From positions 1-64,000 of the forward strand of contig NZ_JACHLR010000012.1 in assembly GCF_014204535.1 (NCBI RefSeq): a stretch of 64,000 nt of DNA, given 5' to 3'. The first letter of the stretch is position 1, and each line of letters opens with the position of its first letter. Below, piece after piece: positions 36,158-44,528 of the stretch. The stretch is from Novosphingobium chloroacetimidivorans (GTDB lineage Bacteria > Pseudomonadota > Alphaproteobacteria > Sphingomonadales > Sphingomonadaceae). Made by a program: the position numbers and the translations under genes. Under the pieces are notes generated by a model. It saw only the letters and a program-made list of their open reading frames with translations, searched no databases and was not told the origin of the DNA.

Positions 36158-36958
36158 TCAGCGGAAGCCCAGGCTGCGCGAGATCGCCGCGGCCTCGTCC
36201 TGCACCAGCCTTGCCAATTCCGGCAGGCGTCCCTGTGCCCGTGCGCTTGGCGCGGCGATGACGAGCGCGCCGACCACTCCGCCGGCCGCATCGCGGACGA
36301 CCGCCGCGGTGCCGGTGACACCCTCGGCGGCCTGGTCGATCGTCTGCGCGTAGCCGGCCTGGCGGGCAGCCTCGATCTTCGCCGTGAGGTCGCGCACCGT
36401 GGTGCAGGTGGTTGCGGTCAGCCGCTCGGGTCGCACGCGCTTGAGGTAGTCGGCCACCGCTTCGGCCGAGCAGGTCGCCAGCAGCGCCCTGCCCCCGGCG
36501 GTGGCGTACAGGGGGCGACGATCGCCTGCCGCGACGGAGTAGCGCACTGCATGCCGACTCTCGACGAGGTCCACGTAGGTCAGCTGGTCGCCGTCGCTAT
36601 CGCCCACTGCCAGCAGCACCGTTTCCGCGGCGCGCGCGGCCAGGCGCCGCATGCCCTCGCGAATGAGGTCGGACGATTGCAGCCGCCGCCGGGCCTCGCC
36701 GATCGCGCTCGCCAGCCCGAACGCTCCCGAACCCAGGCGCCAGGCGCCATCGGCCGGCACCACGAAGTCCTCTTCGGCAAGCCCGCGCAGCAGCGCGGCG
36801 AGGCTGCTCTTGGGCGTATCGAGCCGGCGGCTGAGATCGGCGAGCGACAGCGGCTCGGGACTGGCGCACAAGGCTTCGAGCAGGCGGATCACCCGCGTCA
36901 CCGACTGCGGCGAGGAGGCGCGGCGATCTTCGGGAGGCAGGGCTAGGTCTTGGGGCAC
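36158..36958 (-). CDS. IclR-family transcriptional regulator
   Basis: A 266-residue protein with an N-terminal winged helix (about 17-75; SVTRVIRLLEALCASPEPLS, then RLDTPKSSLAALLRGLAEED) and a C-terminal IclR effector domain (about 90-262; DLVESRHAVRYSVAAGDRRP and EGVTGTAAVVRDAAGGVVGA). IclR proteins bind small carboxylates or aromatics and repress or activate nearby catabolic genes. No catabolic gene adjoins: agt is convergent, and the phosphate regulon lies 390 bases upstream in the same direction. Target and ligand are unknown. Confidence 0.92.
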   Translation of the reverse strand: MPQDLALPPEDRRASSPQSVTRVIRLLEALCASPEPLSLADLSRRLDTPKSSLAALLRGLAEEDFVVPADGAWRLGSGAFGLASAIGEARRRLQSSDLIREGMRRLAARAAETVLLAVGDSDGDQLTYVDLVESRHAVRYSVAAGDRRPLYATAGGRALLATCSAEAVADYLKRVRPERLTATTCTTVRDLTAKIEAARQAGYAQTIDQAAEGVTGTAAVVRDAAGGVVGALVIAAPSARAQGRLPELARLVQDEAAAISRSLGFR

Positions 36959-37187
36959 GCTCTGCGCATAGGCGAGGATGACGCGCGCCGGAAGGCTTTG
37001 TGGGTTGGCGCGCGGTGCGACCTTGGCGTGCGGTTAGAGCGGAGCAGTGCGAATAGGCTAGGCGGCGAGTTCGTCTTACGCAACGAATGAAAGAACGCTG
37101 AGCCCAGCTCATGGGGACGGTATGATGACGCCCAAGGCCGATATACCGAGCCGTCGCGATACACCTAACTCGCGCAATCCACCTACC

Positions 37188-37279
37188 CGTCGCCCCCGCG
37201 CAGGCGGGGGCCCCGCTTGTTCCTTTCTGGATGGTGCTCTCTCGCAAGAAGCGGGGCCCCCGCCTGCGCGGGGGCGACG
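37188..37279. repeat. REP-like paired palindrome (family C), copy 1
   Basis: Inverted arms CGTCGCCCCCGCGCAGGCGG and CCGCCTGCGCGGGGGCGACG flank a short centre. Copies lie at 43151-43238 and 53273-53424. The gene-free stretch 36959-37352 otherwise shows nothing recognised. The element sits between phoB, whose stop is just downstream at 37353, and the IclR gene start, and might end the phoB transcript. Confidence 0.85.
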
Positions 37280-37352
37280 ATGGTGTTTTAAGTACGAGCC
37301 ATAACGGATCAGGGTTGGGAGGGCGGCGTCGTCCGCAAGCCGCCTGTACGCC

Positions 37353-38039
37353 TCAGCTCATGTCCATCGCATAGCCTGCCGCGCGCACGGTGCGGATCGG
37401 GTCGACATCTTGCGCCCGGTTGATCGCCTTCCTCAAGCGCCGGATGTGAACGTCGACCGTGCGCTCGTCGATGTCGGAGTCCATGCCCCAGACGCCGTCG
37501 AGGATCTGCTGGCGCGAAAGGACGCGGTTGGGCCGCTCCATGAAGTAACGCAGCATCTTGAACTCGGTGGGGCCAAGATGCAGCGCCTCGCCGTCACGCC
37601 GCACGCGGTGCGACGTCGGGTCGAGCTCGATATCGCCGAACACCAGGCTGTCGCCCGCCAGCGAAGGCCGTGCGCGGCGCAGCAGCGCCTCGACGCGGGC
37701 CATCAGCTCACGCGGGGAGAACGGCTTGGTGACGTAGTCGTCCGCACCGGTCTTGAGGCCGCGGATGCGATCCTCCTCCTCGCCGCGGGCAGTGAGCATG
37801 ACGATGGGGATCTTCGAGGTCTCGCGGTCCTTGCGCAGTTGGCGGCAGACCTCGATGCCGGGGACCTGCTCGATCATCCAGTCCAGAATGATGGCGTCGG
37901 GCATCTGTTCGCGCACCATGACCAGAGCCTCTTCGCCATCACCGGTCGAGCGCACGTCGTACCCCTCGGCCGAGAGGTTCCAGGCGAGCAGGTCGCACAG
38001 CGCGCGGTCGTCTTCGACGACGAGGACGGAGGGGTTCAT
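37353..38039 (-). CDS. phoB: Phosphate regulon response regulator PhoB
   Basis: A 228-residue OmpR-family regulator. The receiver (1-120) has the acid pair E9/D10/D11, phospho-acceptor D53 in AIILDWMIEQVPG, switch Thr in VMLTARGEEEDR and Lys in VTKPFSPRELMARVEALLRR. The DNA-binding domain has LGPTEFKMLRYFMERPNRVL and IDERTVDVHIRRLRKAINRA. PhoB activates phosphate-scavenging genes under phosphate limitation. It overlaps the phoU stop as ATGA (38036-38039) and ends the pst operon. The two Pho-box-like sites in this window are its likely targets. Confidence 0.96.
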   Translation of the reverse strand: MNPSVLVVEDDRALCDLLAWNLSAEGYDVRSTGDGEEALVMVREQMPDAIILDWMIEQVPGIEVCRQLRKDRETSKIPIVMLTARGEEEDRIRGLKTGADDYVTKPFSPRELMARVEALLRRARPSLAGDSLVFGDIELDPTSHRVRRDGEALHLGPTEFKMLRYFMERPNRVLSRQQILDGVWGMDSDIDERTVDVHIRRLRKAINRAQDVDPIRTVRAAGYAMDMS

Positions 38040-38719
38040 ACGTTTTCGCCCTTGGTATCGCGCTCGGAGCAGTACTCGCCCGTCGCCGCGTAGTAGACCA
38101 TTTCGGCCACGTTGGTCGCGTGGTCGCCGATGCGTTCCAGGTTGCGCGCCACGAACAGCAGCTGCGCGGCGCTGGTGATCGTCGCCGGATTTTCCATCAT
38201 GTGGGTCAGCAGCGAGCGGAACAGCGTGTTGTAGAACTGGTCCAGCTTCTCGTCGCGGCGGATCACCTCGACCGCCAGCATCGCGTCGCGTGAGCCGTAG
38301 GCATTGAGCACGTCGCGCACCATGCCTTGCGCGATGTCGGCCATCGCCGGCACCAGAGTCAGCGGCTCGACCTTGCTGCGGCCCTCCATGTCGTCGATGC
38401 GCTTGGCGATGTTCTTGGCATAGTCGCCGATGCGTTCCAGCACGCCGGAGATCTTCAGCGCGGCTATGACATCGCGCAAGTCGTCGGCCATGGGCGCGCG
38501 CAAGGCGATGGTGCGCACGGCGAGGCGATCGACCTCGGCTTCCAGCGCATCCAGGCGCGCGTCGGCGGCGACGACCTGGCGGGCGAGATCCTCGTCATGA
38601 CGGACGAGCGCATCGATGGAGTCGCGGATCGCAACTTCGGCGAGCCCGCCCATTTCGGCGATAAGGCCGCGCAGCTGGCTGATCTCGCTGTCGAAGCTCT
38701 TGACGGTATGGTCGACCAT
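38036..38719 (-). CDS. phoU: Phosphate signalling protein PhoU
   Basis: A 227-residue protein made of two three-helix PhoU repeats (about 15-110 and 118-215). Metal-binding motif equivalents are ISGVLERIGDYAKNIAKRID and FVARNLERIGDHATNVAEMV. PhoU couples the Pst transporter to PhoR, repressing the regulon when phosphate is plentiful. The ATG at 38719 follows the pstB stop by 11 bases with GGGGAA upstream; a longer frame (to 39556) runs through pstB. The stop overlaps phoB. Confidence 0.96.
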   Translation of the reverse strand: MVDHTVKSFDSEISQLRGLIAEMGGLAEVAIRDSIDALVRHDEDLARQVVAADARLDALEAEVDRLAVRTIALRAPMADDLRDVIAALKISGVLERIGDYAKNIAKRIDDMEGRSKVEPLTLVPAMADIAQGMVRDVLNAYGSRDAMLAVEVIRRDEKLDQFYNTLFRSLLTHMMENPATITSAAQLLFVARNLERIGDHATNVAEMVYYAATGEYCSERDTKGENV

Positions 38720-38730
38720 GGCAGTTCCCC

Positions 38731-39507
38731 TCAGCCGTACCGGCCGGTGATGTAGTCCTTCGTCCGCTCCTCGCGCGGATTGGTGAAGATCTGGTCCGTG
38801 TCCCCGTATTCGACCATCTTGCCTAGGTGGAAGAAGGCCGTGCGCTGCGAAACGCGCGCAGCCTGCTGCATCGAGTGGGTGACGATGACGATGGCGTAGC
38901 GGTCCTTCAGGTCCTCGATCAGTTCCTCGATCCGCGCGGTGGCGATCGGGTCGAGCGCGGAGCACGGCTCGTCCATCAGGATCACTTCGGGGCTGACGGC
39001 GACGGCGCGGGCGATGCACAGGCGCTGCTGCTGGCCGCCCGAAAGCGCGGTGCCGGCGTCGGTCAGCCGGTCCTTGACCTCGTTCCACAGGCCGGCGCGG
39101 GTAAGCGCCTTTTCGACGATCGCATCCATCTCCGGCTTGGCCTGCGCGAGGCCGTGGATGCGCGGCCCGTAGGCGACGTTCTCGTAGATCGACTTGGGGA
39201 ACGGGTTGGGCTTCTGGAACACCATGCCGACCCGCGCGCGCAGGGCGACAGGGTCCATGTCGCGATCGTAGATGTCCTCGCCGTCGAGCAGGATCTGCCC
39301 GGTCACGCGCGCGCCGGCGATCGTATCGTTCATGCGGTTGAGCGTGCGCAGGAAGGTCGACTTGCCGCAGCCCGAGGGGCCGATGAAGGCGGTGACGACG
39401 CCGTTGCCGATGTCGATCGAGACGTCGTCGATCGCCTTCTTGTCGCCGTAGAAGACGTCGACGTTGCGCGCGGTCAGCTTGGAATCCGGGAGTTTGGCTT
39501 CGGGCAT
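38731..39507 (-). CDS. pstB: Phosphate ABC transporter ATP-binding protein PstB
   Basis: A 258-residue ABC ATPase: Walker [11 protein letters not shown]-loop [16 protein letters not shown], signature [14 protein letters not shown], Walker [14 protein letters not shown] and switch histidine in [23 protein letters not shown] and the [20 protein letters not shown] end are PstB-specific. It powers high-affinity phosphate import with PstSCA. The ATG at 39507 lies three bases after the pstA stop codon's end; the family-like N-terminus begins soon after ([19 protein letters not shown]). Confidence 0.97.
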   Translation of the reverse strand: MPEAKLPDSKLTARNVDVFYGDKKAIDDVSIDIGNGVVTAFIGPSGCGKSTFLRTLNRMNDTIAGARVTGQILLDGEDIYDRDMDPVALRARVGMVFQKPNPFPKSIYENVAYGPRIHGLAQAKPEMDAIVEKALTRAGLWNEVKDRLTDAGTALSGGQQQRLCIARAVAVSPEVILMDEPCSALDPIATARIEELIEDLKDRYAIVIVTHSMQQAARVSQRTAFFHLGKMVEYGDTDQIFTNPREERTKDYITGRYG

Positions 39508-39509
39508 AT

Positions 39510-40394
39510 CTACCAGCGGGTCTCGAACTTGTTGCGGAGGTAAATGGCCAGGCCATTCATGGCGAGGAGGAACACCAGCAGCACGATGATTGCCGCGCTG
39601 GTGTTCTGGACGAAGCCGCGGTCGATCTCGTCCGACCACAGGAATATCTGCATCGGCAGCACGCTCGATGGATCGTTGATCCCGCTGGCGGGCGTGGCGA
39701 CGAAGGCGCGCATGCCGATCATCAGCAGCGGCGCCGTCTCGCCCAGGGCGCGCGCCATGCCGATGATGGTGCCGGTGAGGATGCCCGGCAGCGCGAGCGG
39801 CAGGACATGGTGGAACACCACCTGCACCGGAGAGGCGCCGACGCCCAGCGCCGCCGTGCGGATCGAGGGCGGCACCGCCTTGATCGCGTTGCGGCCCGAG
39901 ATGACGATGACCGGCATCGTCATCAGCGCCAGCGTCAGGCCGCCGACCAGCGGCGAGGACCGCGCCATGCCCAGCGTGTTGATGAACACCGCGAGGCCGA
40001 GCAGGCCGAAGATGATCGAGGGCACTGCCGCCAGGTTGTTGATCGAGACCTCTACCCAGTCGACCCAACGATTGCGCGGCGCGAACTCCTCCAGGTAGAT
40101 CGCCGCGAGCACGCCCATCGGGAACGACAGGACGAGCGTCACCACCATCGTCAGGAACGAGCCCTTGGCCGCGCCCCAGACGCCCGCGGCACTGGCATCC
40201 GTCGCGTCGGAGCCGGACAGGAAGGCCCAGTCGAGCCCGCCCAGCCCGTTCTTGAGCATGATGAACAGCAGCACCGCCAGGAACAGCAGCGAGAGGACGA
40301 TGGCGCCCAGGCCCAGCGCCTTGAACCGGCGCTCGGCGGCGTTGCGGCGCGCGATGCGCCGCGCCATGTCGGGGTTCTTCCAGGTGTTACTCAT
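39510..40394 (-). CDS. pstA: Phosphate ABC transporter permease PstA
   Basis: A 294-residue permease with about six transmembrane helices. The binding-protein-dependent transport motif is APLLMIG-adjacent: [15 protein letters not shown], the EAA-like loop that contacts Pst[21 protein letters not shown] and [20 protein letters not shown] are standard PstA blocks. It is shorter than the fused PstA forms seen in some alphaproteobacteria. The start overlaps the pstC end by eight bases, indicating coupled translation. Confidence 0.95.
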   Translation of the reverse strand: MSNTWKNPDMARRIARRNAAERRFKALGLGAIVLSLLFLAVLLFIMLKNGLGGLDWAFLSGSDATDASAAGVWGAAKGSFLTMVVTLVLSFPMGVLAAIYLEEFAPRNRWVDWVEVSINNLAAVPSIIFGLLGLAVFINTLGMARSSPLVGGLTLALMTMPVIVISGRNAIKAVPPSIRTAALGVGASPVQVVFHHVLPLALPGILTGTIIGMARALGETAPLLMIGMRAFVATPASGINDPSSVLPMQIFLWSDEIDRGFVQNTSAAIIVLLVFLLAMNGLAIYLRNKFETRW

Positions 40395-41757
40395 AAGCCT
40401 CCCGGAAGCGCTTCACCACGCGCAGGGCGATGATGTTGAGGATCAGCGTGACGACGAACAGCACCAGGCCCAGCGCGAAGGCGGAGAGCGTCTTGGGGCT
40501 GTTGAACTCCTGGTCGCCGGTGAGGAGCTGCACGATCTGGTAGGTCACCGTCGTCATCGATTCGAGCGGGTTCAGCGAGAGCCGCGCCGCCGCGCCCGCC
40601 GCCATCACGACGATCATGGTCTCGCCGATGGCGCGGCTGACCGCCAGCATCACACCCGCGACGATGCCGGGCAAGGCGGCGGGAAGCAGGACTTTCTTGA
40701 TCGTCTCGGACTTGGTCGCGCCCATCGCCAGCGAGCCGTCGGCCATGGCGCGCGGGACGGCGGCGATGGCGTCGTCGGCCATGGAGGAGACGAACGGGAT
40801 GATCATCACGCCCATGACGAGGCCGGCGGCGAGCGCGCTCTCGGTCGAGGGGTTCTGCGCGCCGAGCGATGCGGCGAGGTCGCGGATGAAGGGCGCGACG
40901 GTCAGCGCCGCGAAGTAACCGTAGACCACGGTCGGGATGCCGGCGAGGATCTCCAGCACGGGTTTGAGCACCTTGCGGGCGCGCCGGTCGGCGTACTGCG
41001 TCAGGTAGACCGCGCTCATCAGTCCCAGCGGGATGGCGACGATCATGGCGATGATCGCGCCGATGAAGATCGTGCCCCAGAACAGCGGCACAGCGCCGAA
41101 GTTGGCGTTGAGATCGTCGCCCACCGCATTGGCCGGAGCCCAGTGCAACCCGGTGAGGAAGGCGATGGGCGAGACATCGCGGAAGAACAGCCCCGCCTCG
41201 AACACCAGCGAGCCGATGATGCCCAGCGTCGTCAGAATCGCCAGCAGCGAGGCGGCGAGCAGCGTCAGCATGACGGCGCGCTCTACCCGGGTGCGCGCCG
41301 GGAAGCGGCCGGTCACGCGGGTCCAGGCGTAGCCGCCGCCCGCCAGTGCCGCGAGCGCCATCAGCACCGTGCCGATCAGCCCGAAGCGGGCCTGCGCCGC
41401 GCGCATCGGCGCCGCGATCGTGGATGACTGGTCGTAGAAGCCGATGAATGAGGGGTCGGCGGCGATGCCGCGCGCTTCGGACAGGATCGCGGCTCGCTGC
41501 ACCGGGTCGGTCGGGATCTGCGTGCCGGCAGGCGAGGCAAGCACCACGCCATCGACGATCGGCGGTGCGATCACCGACCACAGCCCCCAGACCACCAACG
41601 CCGGCAGCACGACCCACAGCGCCAAGTGCCAGGCGTGGTAGACCGGCATCGAGTGCATGGACTCGCGGCCCGCATAGAGCAGCCGCGCCCGCGCCCGCGC
41701 GACGAACCAGCCGATCGCTCCGAGCGCGAAGGCGGCGAGGAGAACGGCCGCCGTCAC
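40387..41757 (-). CDS. pstC: Phosphate ABC transporter permease PstC
   Basis: A 456-residue permease, longer than E. coli PstC because of an N-terminal extension with extra hydrophobic segments (about 1-90) before the usual core. Core blocks: GTIFIGAIIAMIVAIPLGLM, KPVLEILAGIPTVVYGYFAA and the EAA-like loop AVSRAIGETMIVVMAAGAAA. A periplasmic loop (about 60-120) carries DPVQRAAILSEARGIAADPS. The start is GTG at 41757, overlapping the pstS stop as GTGA. N-terminally extended PstC occurs in other sphingomonads as far as I recall. Confidence 0.93.
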   Translation of the reverse strand: MTAAVLLAAFALGAIGWFVARARARLLYAGRESMHSMPVYHAWHLALWVVLPALVVWGLWSVIAPPIVDGVVLASPAGTQIPTDPVQRAAILSEARGIAADPSFIGFYDQSSTIAAPMRAAQARFGLIGTVLMALAALAGGGYAWTRVTGRFPARTRVERAVMLTLLAASLLAILTTLGIIGSLVFEAGLFFRDVSPIAFLTGLHWAPANAVGDDLNANFGAVPLFWGTIFIGAIIAMIVAIPLGLMSAVYLTQYADRRARKVLKPVLEILAGIPTVVYGYFAALTVAPFIRDLAASLGAQNPSTESALAAGLVMGVMIIPFVSSMADDAIAAVPRAMADGSLAMGATKSETIKKVLLPAALPGIVAGVMLAVSRAIGETMIVVMAAGAAARLSLNPLESMTTVTYQIVQLLTGDQEFNSPKTLSAFALGLVLFVVTLILNIIALRVVKRFREAYE

Positions 41758-42791
41758 TTGAGGTCCGCCGGGTTCAGCAAGGTCATGTTCGCGACGATCT
41801 CGGCATTCTTGCGGCGCACGTCTTCGGGAGCGATCACCATGCCCTTCTTCTTGAGAATACCGTCCGGCCCCCAGTGCTTGGGCCACTCTGCGATATAGGC
41901 AGGCAAGCCCTTGATCGGCCGCAGGTGCGCCTTCTTGGCGTAGATGTAGAGCGGCCGGGCACCGGGATAGGAGAAGTCCGAGATCGTCTCGTACGTCGGG
42001 GTGACGCCGGACATCGGGATGCCCTTCAGGCTCTCGGGGTTCTCCTCGATGAAGGAGTAACCGAAAACGCCGATCGCGCGCGGGTTCTGGCTGATCTTCT
42101 GGACGATCAGGTTGTCGTTCTCGCCTGCGTCCACATAGCCGCCATCCTCGCGCACCTGGGTGCAGACGGCCTTGTACTTCTTCTCGTCGCTGTCCTTGAG
42201 CGCCTTCATGACCGGATCGGTCTTGCAACCGGCCTCCATGATCAGCTCGGCCAGCGCATCGCGGGTGCCGGAGGTCGACGGCGGGCCATAGACCAGGATC
42301 GGCATGTCGGGCAGCGCCGGGTTGACCTGTCGCCATGAGCTATAGGCGTTGGGCTTGCCGAACGGCTTGGCGGCGATGGCCTTGTAGACGTCGAGCGGTG
42401 TCAGCTTCATGCCGGGACCGCGGATGGACTCGCCAAAGGCGATGCCGTCGATGCCGACTTGCACCTCGATGATGTCCTTCACGCCGTTCTTGGCGCAAGT
42501 CTCGTACTCGGACTTCTTGATCCGGCGCGAGGCGTTCTCGATGTCGGGGTGCGCGTAGCCAAGCCCGGCGCAGAACAGCTTCATGCCCGCGCCCGTGCCG
42601 GTCGATTCGATCACCGGCGACTTGAAGCCGGTCCTGGCGAACTGCTCGGCCACGGCGGTGCCGAAGGGGTACACGGTCGAGGAGCCGACCGCGCGGATGT
42701 AGTCGCGCGAGCCCGCAGCACCGCCAGAGCCGCAGGCCCCAAGGGCAAGCGCGCCCGCGGTGACGGCGGCGACTGAGAGCGTGCGAAACAT
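41754..42791 (-). CDS. pstS: Phosphate-binding periplasmic protein PstS
   Basis: A 345-residue substrate-binding protein. The signal MFRTLSVAAVTAGALALGAC ends in the lipobox LGAC, so it is a lipoprotein rather than the free periplasmic form of E. coli. Phosphate-site signatures: AVGSSTVYPFGTAVAEQFAR, STGTGAGMKLFCAG, SRRIKKSEYETCAKNG and PSTSGTRDALAELIM. It delivers phosphate to PstCA. A Pho-box-like repeat lies about 60 bases upstream. It is the first gene of pstSCAB-phoU-phoB. Confidence 0.96.
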   Translation of the reverse strand: MFRTLSVAAVTAGALALGACGSGGAAGSRDYIRAVGSSTVYPFGTAVAEQFARTGFKSPVIESTGTGAGMKLFCAGLGYAHPDIENASRRIKKSEYETCAKNGVKDIIEVQVGIDGIAFGESIRGPGMKLTPLDVYKAIAAKPFGKPNAYSSWRQVNPALPDMPILVYGPPSTSGTRDALAELIMEAGCKTDPVMKALKDSDEKKYKAVCTQVREDGGYVDAGENDNLIVQKISQNPRAIGVFGYSFIEENPESLKGIPMSGVTPTYETISDFSYPGARPLYIYAKKAHLRPIKGLPAYIAEWPKHWGPDGILKKKGMVIAPEDVRRKNAEIVANMTLLNPADLK

Positions 42792-42849
42792 GGTTGACCC
42801 CTTGAGCGACCGCTCTGGCGTGCTCCTATGCGTTGTGCATTACACTTTA

Positions 42850-42865
42850 GTGACGATCATGTGAC
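42850..42865 (-). promoter_or_regulatory. Pho-box-like direct repeat upstream of pstS
   Basis: On the plus strand GTGACGATCATGTGAC, two GTGAC units starting exactly 11 bases apart; on the gene's strand GTCACATGATCGTCAC. The site lies about 60 bases before the pstS ATG. The site at 33923-33940 shows the same layout. The spacing matches PhoB half-sites, although the core differs from the enterobacterial CTGTCAT. Confidence 0.65.
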
Positions 42866-42914
42866 CAGGGGATTGTGCGAGGATCGAGGTGCGGGCTGCT
42901 CACCAGCCACGACG

Positions 42915-43071
42915 GTCATGCTAAACGTGTTTCAGCATCCATTTCGCGACTGTGTGCGGCGCGCGACTGGCGCCCCTGCCTTGCCGTTCAGCCAGCATGC
43001 CGCACTTTGTGCGTCCGAGACGAAGCGATGGGCAATCGGCACGATGGACCCTGAAACAAGTTCAGGGTGAC
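42915..43071. repeat. Short dispersed repeat pair (family D)
   Basis: Two inverted-type units, CATGCTAAACGTGTTTCAGC with ATCCAT (42917-42942) and ATGGACCCTGAAACAAGTTC with AGGGTGAC (43044-43071), face each other. The wording of these units resembles a repeat I associate with sphingomonad intergenic regions. The gene-free stretch 42792-43306 also holds the pstS promoter and a family C palindrome. Confidence 0.65.
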
Positions 43072-43150
43072 GGAGCGGCCGCAAGAATGGCCATGTTCGC
43101 CGCGCGGAAAACCCAGACAAGGATCTCAAGTTCAACAAACAGCAGCAATC

Positions 43151-43238
43151 CGTCGCCCCCGCGCAGGCGGGGGCCCCGCTTCTTGGATTCCAGACGAGCT
43201 TGAAAAACAAGCGGGGCCCCCGCCTGCGCGGGGGCGAC
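43151..43238. repeat. REP-like paired palindrome (family C), copy 2
   Basis: CGTCGCCCCCGCGCAGGCGG and CCGCCTGCGCGGGGGCGAC form the outer arms. It lies between phoR and pstS, which read in the same direction, so it could separate phoR transcription from the pst operon. Next to it is a short GTGT-rich run (43243-43272). Confidence 0.85.
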
Positions 43239-43306
43239 TATCATGTATGTGCATGCGTGTGTGTGTGCGTGCCGGACGATCGCAGCGCGATAAGGGTCAG
43301 GGCGGG

Positions 43307-44305
43307 TCAATCCTGCCGCATCGGCAGCATCATCGACGCCGTCGTGCCCTTGCCCGGTCGACTGGCGATGTCGAAGCGGCCGCGGTGGCGCTCGACGATG
43401 TGCTTGACGATCGAGAGCCCCAGCCCCGTGCCACCCGCGGCGCGGCTGCGGCTGGTGTCGGCGCGGTAGAAGCGCTCGGTCAGGCGCGGCAGGTGTTCGG
43501 GCGAGATGCCGTCGCCATCGTCGTGCACCGCGACGAGCAGCCAGTCGGTCGGCGTCGCTTCCAGGGCGACCTGCACCGGCCCGTCCTTGCGCCCGTACTT
43601 CAGTGCATTGTCGATCAGGTTGCGCACCACTTGCGCCAGTTGGCCGCGATCGCCCGAGACGAACGCAGTCTCGCAATTCGCGCTCACCGCCACGCTGCCG
43701 CCCGCGCGAAACTCGCCCGCCGTCTCGCGCGCCAGCGCCACCATGTCGATCCGCTCGCCCGGGACCTCATGCTTCACCGCCTCGATCCGCGACAGCGACA
43801 TGAGGTCCGACACCAGCGCCTGCATGCGCAGCGCCTCGTGGCGGATGGTGTTGAGGAACCGCTCGCGCGTGACTTCGTCTCCGCCCGCCTTGGGGTTCAT
43901 CAGCGTCTCGACATAGCCCAGCACCGTGGCCAGCGGCGTGCGCAGCTCATGGCTGGCATTGGCGACGAAGTCGGCATGCGCACGCGCGGTGCTGACCTGG
44001 ACCGACAAGTCGTACAGCGTGACCAGCCGCTCGGCCGGGCCAAGCACCTTGCAATCGATCTCCCACACGCTGCCGCCGACCGAGAGTCCGCCGATCTTGG
44101 CGTTGCCGCCACCCTCGCCCAGGATTACCGAGACGGCGCGCGGATCGCGGATGGCAATGCGCACGTCCTGATTGACGATGTGGGAGCCCAGCAGGGTCTT
44201 GGCCGCGGGATTGGCGAACGAGACCTGCCCCCGCGCAACGACGATCGCCGGGGTCTGGATATGCTCGAGCAGGTGAACGCCATCGACGGCCATGCGGGAA
44301 CCCAT
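43307..44305 (-). CDS. phoR: Phosphate regulon sensor kinase PhoR, without membrane segments
   Basis: A 332-residue histidine kinase with a PAS-like region (about 12-105; HLLEHIQTPAIVVARGQVSF), a HisKA domain with H119 in DFVANASHELRTPLATVLGY and an HATPase domain with NLIDNALKYG, DDGDGISPEHLPRLTERFYR and GGTGLGLSIVKHIVERHRGR. The ERFYRAD block and position upstream of pstS-phoB identify PhoR. Unlike E. coli PhoR, no transmembrane helix is present, even in the longest frame (to 44440). Starts at 44305 and 44293 are both possible. It should phosphorylate PhoB. Confidence 0.9.
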   Translation of the reverse strand: MGSRMAVDGVHLLEHIQTPAIVVARGQVSFANPAAKTLLGSHIVNQDVRIAIRDPRAVSVILGEGGGNAKIGGLSVGGSVWEIDCKVLGPAERLVTLYDLSVQVSTARAHADFVANASHELRTPLATVLGYVETLMNPKAGGDEVTRERFLNTIRHEALRMQALVSDLMSLSRIEAVKHEVPGERIDMVALARETAGEFRAGGSVAVSANCETAFVSGDRGQLAQVVRNLIDNALKYGRKDGPVQVALEATPTDWLLVAVHDDGDGISPEHLPRLTERFYRADTSRSRAAGGTGLGLSIVKHIVERHRGRFDIASRPGKGTTASMMLPMRQD

Positions 44306-44315
44306 TAGCGCAGCG

Positions 44316-44329
44316 TTGCACGCGTGCAA
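44316..44329. promoter_or_regulatory. Perfect 14-base palindrome in the phoR/zwf divergent region
   Basis: TTGCACGCGTGCAA is a perfect palindrome 11 bases before the assumed phoR start and 200 bases before zwf. Its length suits a dimeric regulator (for example of the LacI or GntR type, by shape only). No recognised regulator of central carbon genes is encoded nearby. Confidence 0.45.
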
Positions 44330-44528
44330 GACAGTGCAATGACTGGCCGGGGCAAGAAACTGCGCCGATCCGCTCGCCAGGCTTCGGCCAGGCTCCGGTG
44401 TCGAACCGCACGCAATCGGAATGGGACGGGCTTGTCTCACGCTATCACAGACCTATAACCCGGCACGCACTAGGCGAATGCAGCCAAGCGCCTATCTACC
44501 GACGGCAACCAAGGAGCATCGATCCCGC

